DNA of 64,000 nt. It comes from Tanypteryx hageni. Lineage: Eukaryota > Arthropoda > Insecta > Odonata > Petaluridae. Below, piece after piece: positions 11,269 to 23,344 of this stretch; position 1 is the first letter of the stretch; each line of letters starts with the position of its first letter. The notes beneath the pieces are model-generated. The model was not told the DNA's origin. It saw nothing but the letters and a program-made list of their open reading frames with translations, and did no database searches. The DNA is taken from contig CM054117.1 of NCBI GenBank assembly GCA_028673005.1, forward strand, positions 34,506,561 through 34,570,560, in the 5' to 3' direction. The position numbers and the translations under genes were made by a program.

Positions 11269-12473
11269 TTATAAGGTCTCCAAATTTATTTCTCATAAAG
11301 TTCACAAGATACAGAAATAAACCTTAAGTCATTTTTCAACATAATCTAGAAGCTGCACATCTTTTTCACGTCTTTTCTTCTAAGCTGTGAAGACTGCGGC
11401 AAAGCTTTTTTGGAGGTGTGTTCGGCCCACTGCTAAATGACAGAAGCAGCTGCTTGTCGTTTAGGAAATCTTCTGCCTCGAAGAGCAACTGGGATAACCT
11501 GAATTTTGTTTTCTTTAAAAACTTTTTCATCTTTGCAGCACGATGGGAGGGAGCATTGTCCTGATGGAATGGAATGGGATTCAGTCCGCATGGACGTTTG
11601 TTCTGAAATGTTGGAGAAACGTTTTCTTCAGAAACTCTTCATATGATTTTCCTGACACTGTAGTATCTTTGAGCACACAATGTGTGTGGGTTATTCCATC
11701 ACTACCCCAGAAAACAGCAACCATCATTGTCTTTGCACTTGCAGCAACACGGAGTTTTTTGGACGGTGGTGAATCAGTATGCTTTCATTCTGAGAAATAA
11801 AACTTAATTTCCAGATTGAAGTATGGAACCCATGACTCACCCATCGTTACAATCGAGGAGAATAGAGAACCATTCATTGAAGCATCTCGAGCGGGCATTG
11901 CTTCACAAAAGTTGACACGATTGTCTTTTTGTTTCTGAAAAAGCTGCCTTGGAACCCATCTGGCTGACACCTTGCTCATTCTGAGATCTTCATGAAGAAT
12001 GAACAGAAATTCCTGTAGCTGTTGCAATTTCATCCACCGTTGTTGTCACGTCACCCAAAACCATTTCCTCAACCCGGCGGATGTTGTCCTCGAAACGGCT
12101 GCTTCGAGGTCTTGGTTCATGTACTTCGTTCTCGCAAGACTCACGTCCTTCATAAAACTTACGCACCCAGCTACGCAAATTTTTCACATCCATAAGGCCT
12201 TCAGGGCACACTTCTGACATTTTCCGATGAATTTCTATAGGAGTTGTTCCGGTGAGATGCAAATATCGGACATTCAAACTTTGTTCTTTATGAGTGAAGA
12301 CCGCCATTTAAAGTATTACAAAGACAGTACGCTGTTTGGAACGCTGCAATCGATGTGCGGTATTGCATCGTACTGTCATATTTTGTGAACATTCAAACTA
12401 ACTGGCATTTTAAATGTAGACCCAGTAATATCCTTTACTTATTATCTGAGAAATAAATTTGGAGACCTTATAA
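11269..12473 (-). mobile_element. Mariner transposon, copy 2 (most complete)
   Basis: Terminal inverted repeats TTATAAGGTCTCCAAATTT (11269 on) and its complement ending at 12473 enclose 1205 bases, the normal size of a mariner. The transposase runs on the minus strand from an ATG at 12307, close behind the right-hand repeat. Related copies at 1-287 and 44988-46205 share both ends and flanks. Confidence 0.92.
11400..12307 (-). pseudogene. Mariner transposase, frameshifted
   Basis: DNA-cutting transposase of the mariner family (DD34D superfamily). The N-terminal helix-turn-helix region is open from 12307 to about 11990: MAVFTHKEQSLNVRYLHLTG, then VKNLRSWVRKF and RRVEEMVL. A frameshift near 12000 leads to HEDLRMSKVSARWVPRQL and IVTMGESWVPYFNLE in frame 12033-11785. 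The family motif there is usually IVTMDETW, with the first catalytic Asp; here that position reads Gly. The rest is degenerate. The protein cannot be functional. Strand and position agree with the terminal repeats. Confidence 0.85.
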
Positions 12474-13144
12474 TTTGATCGCACGTCAAAAAAAAAAACG
12501 ATATTATTTGTCTCTTTAAAAAATTTTCAACTACCATACCCAGTAAAATGTATTTAAATAAACGTCGATATTAGTCACATATTTTTATGAAAAATATTTG
12601 TCCATTTAATTATCGTCAAAAACTACAAAGCCTAATTATAACATAACGTTTCTGAAAATACCACAATTCACCCTCTGTTTCAGTAGATCCTTCCTTTGTG
12701 GTTTCGTTTAGTTACATCTGATACATTCAGCAGTTTAAATATTGCGAACGAATTTATATTTATGAAAAATGAATGCATTAGAAGAATTTCAATTCCTTTA
12801 ATCCCATAAATATCATAAACGATTATTCCCACTTTTCGCCCTTTCTCCGCTTAGAGAACGCATTTATGGTGATTTATCTTCCAATAAGCACTATTCTCAC
12901 AATTTCTAGGTTCTCTGACAGAAAAATCATTTCTTCTTGCAAATCTCGATTTTACTGCGGAGAAAACGTCTTTAATCGCGCAACCATCGCTTACCCTGTC
13001 AAAACCAAACTTCCGGCAATTTTCGGTTTCTCAGTCAAACAAAGTTCCGGGAATCCGTATAATGAACTCCGTTAAGCACGACTACTTAACTTTATATGTA
13101 CAGAGAGTTAATAATACTTTTTAGCTCGCTATAAATAAAGGATT

Positions 13145-13177
<33 letters not shown>

Positions 13178-13473
13178 TTATTTATATATAATATTTTTCT
13201 ATCCATCAAATTACAGTAGGTACATTTAGCAGTGCAAGTGCTGAAAACGAGTTTTTATCTAAGTAAAATGAATATATTAGAAGAATTTAAGTATCTTTAT
13301 TCCCATTCACGCCAACAATCGTTAAAAGCCATTCATGCATTTTTATAAGGTAGTCCAGATATGTCTGGAAAAATTCCTTCATAGGAATTTGTGAATATTG
13401 AATAATTGCAGTTTTTATAGTGGTAATGCTCCTCTTCCTAAAAAGTCAGAACATCATTTAAGGAAAATTAATT
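12474..13473. repeat. 3' flank of GH18 copy B
   Basis: Paralogous to 288-1282. It holds a TA microsatellite (about 13148-13176) and the probable 3' UTR of copy B. No separate gene is supported. Confidence 0.7.
13296..13301 (-). terminator. Poly(A) signal AATAAA for GH18 copy B
   Basis: TTTATT on the plus strand gives AATAAA on the minus strand, 173 bases beyond the stop codon of copy B. The same hexamer in the same context occurs downstream of copies A (1104-1109) and D (50504-50509). It is the only conserved AATAAA in the shared 3' flank that I noticed. Confidence 0.55.
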
Positions 13474-16400
13474 TTATTTTTTTTCTGTTTCTAATTTTTT
13501 CGTTAAGGTGTTGAATATCGTCCGAGTCAGGGGAAATGTTCCTTCTCCGCCATTTCCCTCGTAGTCATCCAGGTCCAATGGCATGATGGACGCCCCTCCT
13601 AAATTGTTTTCGACAACATAGCGACACTGCAAAGTTTATAAAAAATCATAATTACAAAACATAACTATATTACAGTTATCATTCATAATGCTAGTGTGTC
13701 TGCGCGTTTCCTTAAGGGAACCAATCCCGTATATTAGAAATCGCTTGGCTCGCCTTTTATTTTCGAGAACATTCTTATATATACTTTAAAATTGAAACTG
13801 AAAAATAAATCAAGATAGCTGTTAATTTATAGAATGAAGGTATTCGTTACCTATTGTATAATCAAGTATATACTATTGTAGCATTTAAGTCTGATTTAAT
13901 AACTCATTAAAGCATCGTTTATTCTTATAAATTTTGACGGCAAAATTAACACTTATTTTGTAAGATTCACTAATATTCGACAGTAAGTCTTGTACTTCTG
14001 AGATGAGTTTCTGAATTGAATGAACGCTTTACTTAGGTATATATCCTGAACGTTTTTGTTAGCTTTATGCATTAGTTAATACCAACCAATCATTTTGACC
14101 GCAAACTGAACTGGAATAAATAATTTATGAATGAATAGGTTTGAGTTATGGACAGCTTTCTAATCTTTTCGGTGAAACATACTTCAGTAATGAATTTTTT
14201 CTAGTTTCTATTACTCGTCTGACGGAGATGTTTAATGTTAGTGGCCAGGAGCCTAAACACTTGAATTAGGAAACAATATATTTTTTTACAAATCAATATT
14301 CTTCACAGTCGAAACAGGAGATAACTCATAAAAAATGTAAATTTATTAGACCACGGGAATAATTACTGTAAATAAAATTTGCATATACATATTTTTACAT
14401 AATTTATTCCACCGCCTACCCGTCATCTAAGGAAACTAGTTAAAAATAGTAATTATTAAAAATATTTGAGTTATGCGCACGTTTAAATATTTTTGAAAGA
14501 AAAACATCTATTCATTAGTGAATTATTCTTACCTTCGCAGCAACAGAGGTGGGGTCGTCGTAGCTTACCCAGAGGCCATCTTTGTTTGAGGCGTACGGTG
14601 ATTTAGTATCTTCATCTCGATGTATGACCCATTTCTGTGTCTGGTTTCCAAACCATTTCACTAGCTATCAGAAAATTAAGCAGAATTACACCTTTGTATT
14701 TTGTTATTGCTACACATGTATATAGATATAGAAAATATTCTGAATGACATACTAATGTTCACATAAATCAAAATTTTAATTTCGATACTGATTGGAAATT
14801 CATTCGCATTGAGTATTTTTTCATATAAATCATAATTTAAAAATTAGCATTAATGTAGAATATGGTTAGGTATATCACGAATGCAAAGTCATTTTCCGTT
14901 AGTGGTATGGAGGTGCTTGAAAGTCATTTACATGGACCTGTATTTATATTAATGTTACCTCTCCGTAAGTGACTATAGCTGAAATCCCATATCTCTCCAA
15001 ATGAATACTGTGTGCTTCCGCTCCCACTGAGGTTTCGTTGATGTTATCCAGCTGAACCATCCTCCCTACAGTGGTAATAAGTATCAGCATCTTGTAGGCA
15101 GGAACATTTTTAGACAGGTAATTGTCGATACTAGATTTCTGAAAGGAAACCATGCGTTCAGTACTCGATGATAATTCAGAAGTTTTTTCGTCATAGGAAT
15201 AAAGCATGAAGAATTTTCGTGTTTAGAATTTAGCAGCGTCCATGATCTGACATACGATATAGTTGTAGATAGTACGTTAACTAACAAACCATAAAAGCAA
15301 AGCGCAGGTGCACTCACGACGCACCTGCTCATAGATGTGGAAAAACGATATTTAGTTAAATCTTTCGATTATTAGTACGTACGACTGAAGTCAGTGAGGA
15401 GAACAATCCCGTGAATCTATCATAATCCTGCCAATAATCATAGGTGTTCACGGTGATGAAATCGCAGGTTCTGAAAAGGAAGTTAATTTCTTTTATTGTA
15501 CATTTCCTTCTTAACAACATAAATTGAACATATCATGAATAAATGTAGACATGTGTCTTCGATTTATTTATCGTGATAATGCTCACCTTATTATCACACC
15601 GAGGTCGCGTTCTACCTGCAAAGTTTCGTTACCTACTGGTAGAAGAGCCGAGAGTAGGAAGCCGTGCTCGTCGAATTCGGCGCGAAGATCATTAAGCAGT
15701 GAAGCGAAGTAAGTCTCTGGCAAAGACTTTTAAAAGGAGTATGAAAATGGAATTATAATATTGTCATTTTAAGGAACATGGAAATTAGTACATTTCTCGC
15801 TTGAAGAAACATTTTACTGAAGCTGAAGTTTGACTAGAAAAAGCTTCCGAAACAATTTATTCAGAATTTAAGTTCAATTAGTGAATAATTCTCGGCAAAG
15901 TTACACAGTTTATGGAATTTGAAGAAACTGCGAAATTCATCGAGTATCTTGATACAGTCTTTTTTAGAAAATTTTAAGTAAGAAATATTCGATTGAATGT
16001 ATTTTAATGAATTTTAAATGGAACTAGTTGATTTTTAGTCCAGATAAAATTGGAAGTAAAACTTTATAGATTAAGGATTAGAATTTGAATCAGTTGATGG
16101 AGATCAGCTCTCAAGTGTTAAAAAAAGTGTGCTGAAAATTAAATTATAAAAGTGTGGAATACCATTCCTGAAAATTTTGAACCATTAAAGAATTGCTATG
16201 CCAATTTTTAAGTTTTTTCATCAACCTACGGGTGTGAACATTGTTTTCTGTGATGGACATCATAAAATCCACTGAGATCTGAGTGGTATTTGGGTATCAT
16301 TAAAATGCACAAAATACACACCTCCAATGCAAGAACTGTCATTCACGGCACACCATCAGTAATTCCATTATTACGATGCATTCAGATAAATAATAGATGA

Positions 16401-18140
16401 TAATATTTTTATTTGTAAGTTGTTTACTTTTTATCTTATATATTAAATGGCCAATTTCTGATTAGTTTGTAGTTGAAATTCGTCAAATGTATGTGGAAAT
16501 TTATTCTTGTACCTTTCCATTCGGACATTTCAGTTTTTGTGATATATCTCCTATATAACTGTATTTAAGTATATATTTGTCGCTTCCACATTGTCATGCA
16601 AATGGATGATCCTCACCCAGAGTATTCTAAAATGAATTAAAGACTATTCCCCACACATCGGTTTGAATTTACAATTGGAATCAATTGAAGACATAATTAT
16701 TTCACATTACTAATTGACGTACGTAAACAATAATACATATTATGTAAAGAGAAAGTCATGTGACGTGTAGATCAGACAATTTAGTAATGGTGGCAAGAGA
16801 ACTAGAAAAGATTTGCCATTAGTGACTACTGCTATTAGTCTACTAGCTGGTAGATAATAAATTCCATATACTTAATTTCTGTACAACAAATAGTTAATGA
16901 AATAGTATGGACAGACATGGGACAATTATATATAGGATTTAAAAAGTAATCAATCAGTTTGGAGTTAAATTAGTTTCATAATTAGTTATTTGCACATTCA
17001 GTATTTAAACGAAATTACTCTTATTTTATCAATAGAAATATGATATCATATCAAAAGGAGGAATTATTGAATGAATGACGTTGATAATTTCTGCATCATT
17101 CTGAGAGGAAAATAACACGAAACGATGGAGTTCTTGATTCTTTATACGTGCATTCTGAGAGAAATTATGGATGATATAGACTAATTTATTTATTATATAC
17201 CTTTTCTTCGTCCGTCGGCAAAATCCAGTCAACTACCAATCCGTCGAATCCGTGTTTCTTTAAAATTTCAACAGCGCTTCTAATAAAAATTGACCTTATA
17301 GAGCTTGTTTGTGGTATCTGTAAAAAGAATGACATGGCAGGTGAGTAATGGGAAAAGTGAGATTTGATTCAGATGTATTAAATGCTGTTCGTAGTAAATA
17401 TTAATTTTTGTAGGCAATTAAAATGAAAACGAAATGACATGAATTTCTGGTCAACAGTTTTTATAATATTTTTGTACTTTAACAAAGTAATGCATCTAGA
17501 CATTAGATTTGTCAAGGCTGTTAGGGAGCAACGTCATTTACGTAGTTATTCTCATAAGTAATAATTGGTTGCCTCAATCATATAGCTAACAACGCTCGTT
17601 TAAACAAATTCAAGAATCCATTCAATAGCTGACCTTATTTGGGCAACAAAGCAAGACGTACAGTAGAACCTTTAATTTCGGGTTGTTATCCTTCAGCTTT
17701 GTTGATCGATCGTAGTAACCTTCGAGTCAGAAAATATATAGAGTTATTAGAATGGCGATTATAATTTCAGTTAGTTTTTATTGCGACAAACCTTTTCCAT
17801 CATTCTCATAGTATGCATCTCTTGGGTTTGTCGGCACTACTTCCCTGGTTTTATTGTTGATTTTTCCATTGTAATACACCAGATGAGTGCATAGCGTGAC
17901 ATCTATGTCTTCCGGTTCCAGATAGTCCGCGTTGTAGTAACACACAACTCGTTTTTCCGCGTCTGATCCTTGAGCACCTTCTAAAAATAGTTAAAAAATT
18001 TCGTCTCACCCTACGAAATTAATTAATGGGTTTTTAAAAGTTTTTTATAAATACTGTGTAATATATTTACCAATCACTAGTAGTAGCTGTAAAAGTCCAA
18101 CAATGGTCACGCAGAAGGCATTCGTTTTTACCGCATGCAT
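13474..18140 (-). CDS. GH18 chitinase-like secreted protein, copy B (intact, 9 exons, catalytic Glu lost)
   Basis: Exons: 18071-18140, 17792-17980, 17634-17719, 17201-17317, 15587-15726, 15383-15470, 14959-15138, 14533-14664, 13474-13626. All borders are GT/AG and the 1155 bases give 384 residues without a stop. Residues 1-23 are a signal peptide (core VTIVGLLQLLLVI), so it is secreted. GH18 landmarks: VVCYY (beta 1) with Cys37 and CTHLVY Cys54, a probable disulfide; NPKLKVLLYV (beta 3) without Gly-Gly-Trp; FDGLVVDWI (beta 4, residues 139-147), where Ile147 replaces the catalytic Glu and Val143 a conserved Asp; TYDYW (beta 6); SYDDPTS; and NNLGGASIMPLDLDDYEG (beta 8), where the binding-site Trp is missing. 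There is no chitin-binding domain. It should not cleave chitin; a lectin-like, growth-factor-like or secretion-borne role is inference. The start is fixed by exon 1 in all copies. Confidence 0.92.
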
Positions 18141-18394
18141 AATTCTAAAAGTAAAAATATCCCCTGAAATTAAAATATTTATGTGATTATGTATTTGTTA
18201 CACTGAGATATTGATTCGCGGAAGTAACATCTATCTACCACATATAATACTGCGCGATATTGTTTATTATTCATATAAACGTGTCCAGTTAATAACAATT
18301 TTTTTGTTATTAATATATTTTTAACTATGTACATGGGTAATAGATTCGTGAAAATCCATGGGAAACGATATATAGATAGTTTTAGACTACTCAC

Positions 18395-18480
18395 TTTTTC
18401 CAGAGAATCTTCTTATGCTGTTGGCACTGTGTAGGGTTGTTTCGTACTGGACGTGGATTCCCTACCCAAAGTATTATTTT
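18395..18480 (-). promoter_or_regulatory. Probable non-coding 5' UTR exon of copy B
   Basis: A conserved block ends in a good donor on the minus strand (CTGGAAAAA then GTGAGTAG; exon edge 18395). Exon 1 has a matching acceptor (TTACTTTTAG then AATTATG). The block includes GGATTCCCTA...GTTGTTTC...AGAAGATTCTCTGG on one strand or its complement. It recurs upstream of copy C (about 31441), copy D (about 57221) and relics E and F. The far edge, i.e. the transcription start, is a guess. No clear TATA box can be fixed. Confidence 0.5.
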
Positions 18481-19740
18481 AATCGTTTTTCATTTCTTCG
18501 CTGTTATCATGAACGTCGTTCAAATTCCTCGGACAGAGAGAGATAAGATTAACTTATAAGGACAAAAAAGTATAGTAATTGAGAATAACAAACTCTATGA
18601 CACTCCTGTTTCCTTTCCATATGTATGTAATCTTCTCTAATGACATGCAGAGACGCCAATGCGGTAACATCTGTTTGCGCAACTTTTGATATTATTGTTA
18701 AAAATTACGGAGTATTTTTAATGATCAATACACGTTTACTATACCATCTTGAAATAATTAAATTGATATTATAGGTTCTAATTAAAATTTTCTTTTTCCT
18801 GAGACATATTTAGCATTTCAGTTACATTCGGTCGAATTCACTGTTATGTGCTATAAAAGATGCCCAGGTGTCACATGACCAACTGGATCTCTGGTCAAGT
18901 TAAAAGTAAAAATTAACAGCATTATTTTTAAAATAAAACATTTGAGATGTATCCCTAGCAGTGCCACAAATTCATCACTCTCTGAAGCTAAAATATTTAC
19001 ATTATATAACTTTGTTCAGTCTCTGTAATAAACATGCTATATTTGTCTAGACCGACGTAATTACGATAATTTTGGAACTACGATTGGGCGAAGTACTTGT
19101 CTTTTATGCTCATATCCGACGAGCGCGGTACGGATACGTTAATTCCATGTTTCCCAAATTAGACTTTTTATTTTTTAAATAACACGGGTTGCTTCTTTTT
19201 TTCGATGGTTCAGTGATCTTATCGTACAATTTCTTTTTTTAATATTAAACAACTTCTTTTAAGGTGTCATTCAAAATGTGAAACTCTTAATGTGTTCAGC
19301 ACATGGGCTTCTTCATACATAGTGATGAATATGATTACAATATTACCAACAAATCGCCCTCGATATCAACGCCCTCAGGGTTTATTAGCGGCAGTTACAC
19401 TCTTGAATAATTTTTAAACACTGAATAATTTTCGCAGTGATAAGAATAAGTTAACAACATTGTTATGTGTTGCTATGTTTATGAATATACCAGTGCACCA
19501 TTAAATCTTTCGTTGATTCTCTCCGCCTATCTAACGCGTTTATTCCTTCAATTTTCCGTTTCACTTCTGAACAAACACTTTTATTCTCATAAAACCTTGT
19601 TTCATCGCCTAGCAAAGGCTTTTGCTTCCTCATTTATCGGTTTCTCTGTGAAACCCCGCCCTGGTAAACCGAAAAGCGAGATTTCCCCCTACGCGCTACT
19701 ACTTATATATAGAGAGAGAGATATACTTCTGAGCACGCGA
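18481..19740. repeat. 5' flank of copy B
   Basis: This stretch is paralogous to 31500-32280 (copy C) and 57300-58510 (copy D), so it is part of the duplicated unit and likely contains the promoter. No open frame beyond chance is seen. The end near 19500-19700 also resembles the flank block at 12850-13090. Confidence 0.65.
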
Positions 19741-20109
19741 TAAATTAGCGATTGGTCTCCTATGATATATATTTCGCGGTTAAAAAAAACCGCTTATGCA
19801 TTCAATTGGTCCGTTTGACTTTCTAACTGATGAACTAACTCATCCTAAACAAAAGCAGATCTAGTCAGCCTTTTTTCACCAATCGATTCATTGTGTAGTG
19901 TGGTTGTGCAAATTTCGCGGTATTTTCGTCTGCTTGTCCAAATTTTTTGCCATGTTATTTCATGGTAATCATAATAATATGCATAAATTTATACATTAAG
20001 AATTACACATATATGTGCATATACCTATTCATGCATAAAGAAATTCTCTCAAGCGGGATTAATAATATTTCAAAATGTGATATAAATATATATTAATAAA
20101 TATATAATA
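19741..20109. other. Flank-like non-coding stretch
   Basis: About 19880-20000 resembles 8700-8830 (ATCGATTCA...CATGTTATTTCATGGT-type motifs), the left edge of the duplicated flank. No gene seen. Confidence 0.45.
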
Positions 20110-20480
20110 TTGTGAGTGTAAATATGAATCTCGACTTTGCACAAGTTTCGAAAGTTCTTCATATGGCGATTTTATGTTTGATAGGCCACACTTCAGTCAT
20201 TCTCTGGCTATAATCGGTTTTGTAACTTGGTTTTTCTAATTCCGAGGGCTGACACAGATATTTAGCATCAAAGAGGAGTATTAAAATCTGTGCTTCACTT
20301 CCCAGGATTGGTTTTCCTTTTTTGCATTCAACCAGAATGCACTCGAGGACTAAGTATTTTTACTAAAATTGTGACAAAGTGTCTCGTCACTTTGTACTTT
20401 GATAAGTTGCTCTTGCAGATTACTAATATTTTCAAAATCCTCATGCAACTCATTCGCTTCAAAATTTAATGTGATGCGCA
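20110..20480 (-). pseudogene. hAT (ZBED/Buster-like) transposase C-terminal remnant
   Basis: The minus strand reads RITLNFEANELHEDFENI, then SNLQEQLIKVQSDETLCHNF, followed by broken pieces ending near SNIKSPYEELSKLVQSRD. The LQEELIDLQxD-type block just before the C-terminal dimerisation region is typical of ZBED-related hAT transposases. Stops and frameshifts interrupt it, and no N-terminal BED finger or catalytic block is seen. It is a fossil of a different hAT from the one at 46854-49069. Confidence 0.55.
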
Positions 20481-21059
20481 CCTAGTTATGTTTCGTGATA
20501 TCCTCTGTTGGGATATAGCGATCCGATTTTATTATCAGCTTTCCTAAATGTCCCACGATGATATTTTGTATGTCGGTGAAATTTTTGTCTTCGGTAAACA
20601 AATTTCGAGTCTGGTACGAAACAACTGCCGGTTTCACAAGGTCCAATAGATTGTTTACGCAAATTTGGGTCGCGACCCATAGGTTAAGAAACTGTGCATT
20701 AGATGAATTTCAGTTACTTTATTCACGTAGATGTCATACATGATCAGATATACGGCTTCATTAACTGTTATTCATGTATTTATATAAAGTTGTCCGAAAA
20801 TAACTGGAATAAAAAATATTGAAAAGCGATTTTCAAATGTGATTGTATTAAAAAATTGGAGTGCATATATCGTTGATGGTCGTTGACCACAGATTATGCA
20901 TCATAAATTATGAACTTAAGGAATAGCAAGAATTGTATTATTAAGAGTTCTTTCCAATAAGTAAGAAGATTATCCGAACAGAACTTATGATGCCTACTTC
21001 CTATTTAATCATTGATTTAATACTTACAAATATTTCCGTTTCACTGCAAATTTTATAAT
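20481..21059. other. Non-coding stretch without recognised features
   Basis: There are open frames of about 60 codons on both strands but no family resemblance or splice pattern. Confidence 0.45.
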
Positions 21060-21503
21060 TTATCGTTATAAAATTTTACAAACACATTTGAACGGAACAT
21101 TAGATTGATCACGCGTATTTCTGCGACTAAAATATCCACCAACGTCTACGATGAAATTTCTTTCATTTGGCTTGAAGTTTAGGCCTCGGGAGCGTTTCTT
21201 CTCCGAATTCATTTTTAAAAGTTCACAAATTTTGTATACAAACAACTTCACGATGTATTCGCGGATAACGTACTTCTTTTGTTCCAAGGCTGAATGGATA
21301 GCCAATCCGGAGGCTGCTTAGTAACACTAGAGAGTATGAAAAAAATTGCGCTCACCTATAACGGGCCGTTAAATAACGACTCGTTATTTTACTGAAGCAC
21401 TCCTTGGTGAAATGCTAAAGAAATTAACGATACGTTATTTACTAACGACACGTTAGATAACGAAAGGTTAGTCAGATTTTAACGACTCTTGGTGAAACAG
21501 GCC
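21060..21503 (-). mobile_element. PIF/Harbinger-like element fragment (5' terminus plus Myb/SANT-like start)
   Basis: The minus strand starts at 21503 with GGCCTGTTTCACCAAGAG, the kind of terminus common in PIF/Harbinger elements. It runs through a cluster of inverted AACGANNCGTTA motifs (21341-21480), likely transposase-binding or hairpin-forming repeats. It then reaches an open frame, 21305-21066. Within that frame, MNSEKKRSRGLNFKPNERN resembles the start of the Myb/SANT-like DNA-binding protein encoded by Harbinger elements. The frame stops early and the other terminus is absent, so the element is truncated. Confidence 0.5.
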
Positions 21504-21790
21504 GTAAGATATTTTAATGTGCAAGAGATATTACCCTCCAGGATGGATTCGGATTTCCCATGTAAATCAAATGGGAAGGATAGTTCCTGGAATCGAACCA
21601 GGGACTTCAATCTTCTCAATAAAAATTATCCTCGTGAGCTCGGCTCACGTGGTCAGATATTTCCACCAAGTTTCATGAAAATAGGTCTATTGGTTCAAAG
21701 AGGGGACGGACAGACAGATTGACGGAGAGACAGATTGACGGACAGACAGACACGACGACAAAACTATAAGCCTATTTCCATTCTGGAAAG
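21504..21790 (-). repeat. SINE-like repeat with tRNA-type T arm
   Basis: At 21588-21605 the minus strand reads CCTGGTTCGATTCCAGG, a perfect five-base T stem around a B-box-like loop. GTGAGCCGAGCTCAC upstream can form a D-arm-like stem. No complete cloverleaf or paired acceptor stem is seen, so this is a tRNA-derived repeat, not a tRNA gene. Downstream on the plus strand are GGACGGACAGACAG-type repeats (21703-21755) and a hairpin AGCCTATTTCC/GGAAAGTAGGTT, also seen at 32306-32333. Confidence 0.5.
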
Positions 21791-22700
21791 TAGGTTAACA
21801 GGATGGATAAATATACTCCATAAATGGAATACACAAAGATTTCAAAGGCGTTCTTAATGGGGAATACGTATGAAACGGCATCGAAAGATAGGTCGAATCT
21901 CGAATTTTTATTCCCGAAACTTTAAGTCGTAAATATTTGGTCTCGGAGACTATCTTGTAGAGAACGTTATACTCTATCCGAATGAATTTTAAAAAGTACA
22001 TCTCACAGATCATATAAGGGAGTGGGATAGAAAAACTTGGACTTTAATTATTGTTATCCGAGACAACCTACTTAGAAAGAAAGAAAGAAAGAAAGAAAAA
22101 TGTAGAGATCGGTGTAAACAAAATATGTGATGATTTGCGCGGGATTTCTATTATTTCTGTCTCCAAAACTATAACTCATAAGCATACGTTCTCGTGGACT
22201 ATCTTGTAGTAAATATTGTTCTCTATCCGAATATTTTTATAATCTATACCTTACACCTCACATAACAGTTAGGAGAGAAATTTGGTACTTAATTGTTGCT
22301 TGAAGGATGCAATATAACGAAATACGAGTATAAGTTTTTAAAAGTAATTATGTAAAGTGGAAGTTCTAATTGACGGATTCAGTTAAGAATCACAATTGGG
22401 CGATAAATTCTAATACCGATCGCACATTCTTAATTAAATTAAAATTCGTCCAGCGTTTTGGAGATGAAGATTACGACGGACGGACCAGACGTGCCCATAA
22501 GGCGTTTCACTATTACCGCTTCCCTGGTAAAGAACGCCTAAAAATGAACGCCTTGTGGACAGGTCGTGTCCGTCCGTCCGTCCGCATGATTCATCTCAGA
22601 AACTACCCGGGCGAATGTTGATGAAATTTGGTACATAGGGGAAAAGAAACTAAGATAATGATATAAATGATTTACGTGGCCTAATCGGGAGTGCCACTTT
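21791..22700. repeat. Dispersed non-coding repeat with GACGGAC/CGTCCGT tracts
   Basis: 22475-22650 contains GACGGACGGACCAGACG and CGTCCGTCCGTCCG tracts. The following GATGAAATTTGGTACATA motif also has relatives at 11030-11080 and 21660-21760. A GAAA run sits at 22077-22098. Two segments (21900-22010 and 22150-22260) are alike (ACTATCTTGTAG, TCTATCCGAAT). No gene is supported. Confidence 0.5.
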
Positions 22701-23329
22701 AATGGCGACAAAATATGATCTTTTCTTTATATCTCGTACAACATCATTTATAACATAAAAGTCTTTAAACGACTTTGTAGAACTAGTCAAATAGCATATG
22801 TTCACTTTGGACTTTGAGAATTCCAGTTTTTTTTATTGTTGTCAACGAAAACAATCTTCCTGACAACTGATGCGAACAATATCCGCTGTAAATACCTAAT
22901 TAGTTTAATTTATTTCGTGCGCACACAATATTTGGAAATTGAAGGGAAATGGGTAATCTACGAAAGAGAAATGAAAGTAAATATGTCTATTTCCTTTACT
23001 TATACACAGCGTTTGCAAGTGAAACGAAATGGGTAATTTATTAATTAAGAATTAGTCAGTGAATCAAAAATTATATATTCCCTTGGCATCGTAGAAAATA
23101 TTCTAAGCCAGAGCCGTCTCTTAGAATGGCGGGGCACCGGACGAGAAGGTTGCCGCCGGGCCCCCTACTTATACAATTCAAATTTCTCATTTAATTAATT
23201 GGACGTGTCATCTGAAGATAAACATGTGTACTTGAATTTGGAGATTTGGCGGAAAGTGTTGTTTTGGCAGTTTTGGTGAAGGTTCCGACTTTAAAACACC
23301 TGTATATCTAGGAAATGGAAATTATATAT
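22701..23329. other. Non-coding stretch
   Basis: No recognisable features; one short open frame (22836-23036) has no family resemblance. 23100-23165 is locally GC-rich. Confidence 0.4.
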
Positions 23330-23344
23330 TACATATTTATTTTT

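Noticed and set aside
11999..12217. Plus-strand open frame over mariner copy 2 (and 45727-45945)
   Set aside because: Antisense shadow of the transposase N-terminal region.
13474..18140. Copy B as an active chitinase
   Set aside because: Catalytic Glu, an accompanying Asp and the binding-site Trp are all missing from the required places.
21585..21607. tRNA gene
   Set aside because: A perfect T arm is present but no acceptor pairing, anticodon arm or correct length.
22077..22098. GAAA tetranucleotide run
   Set aside because: A plain microsatellite with no link to other features.
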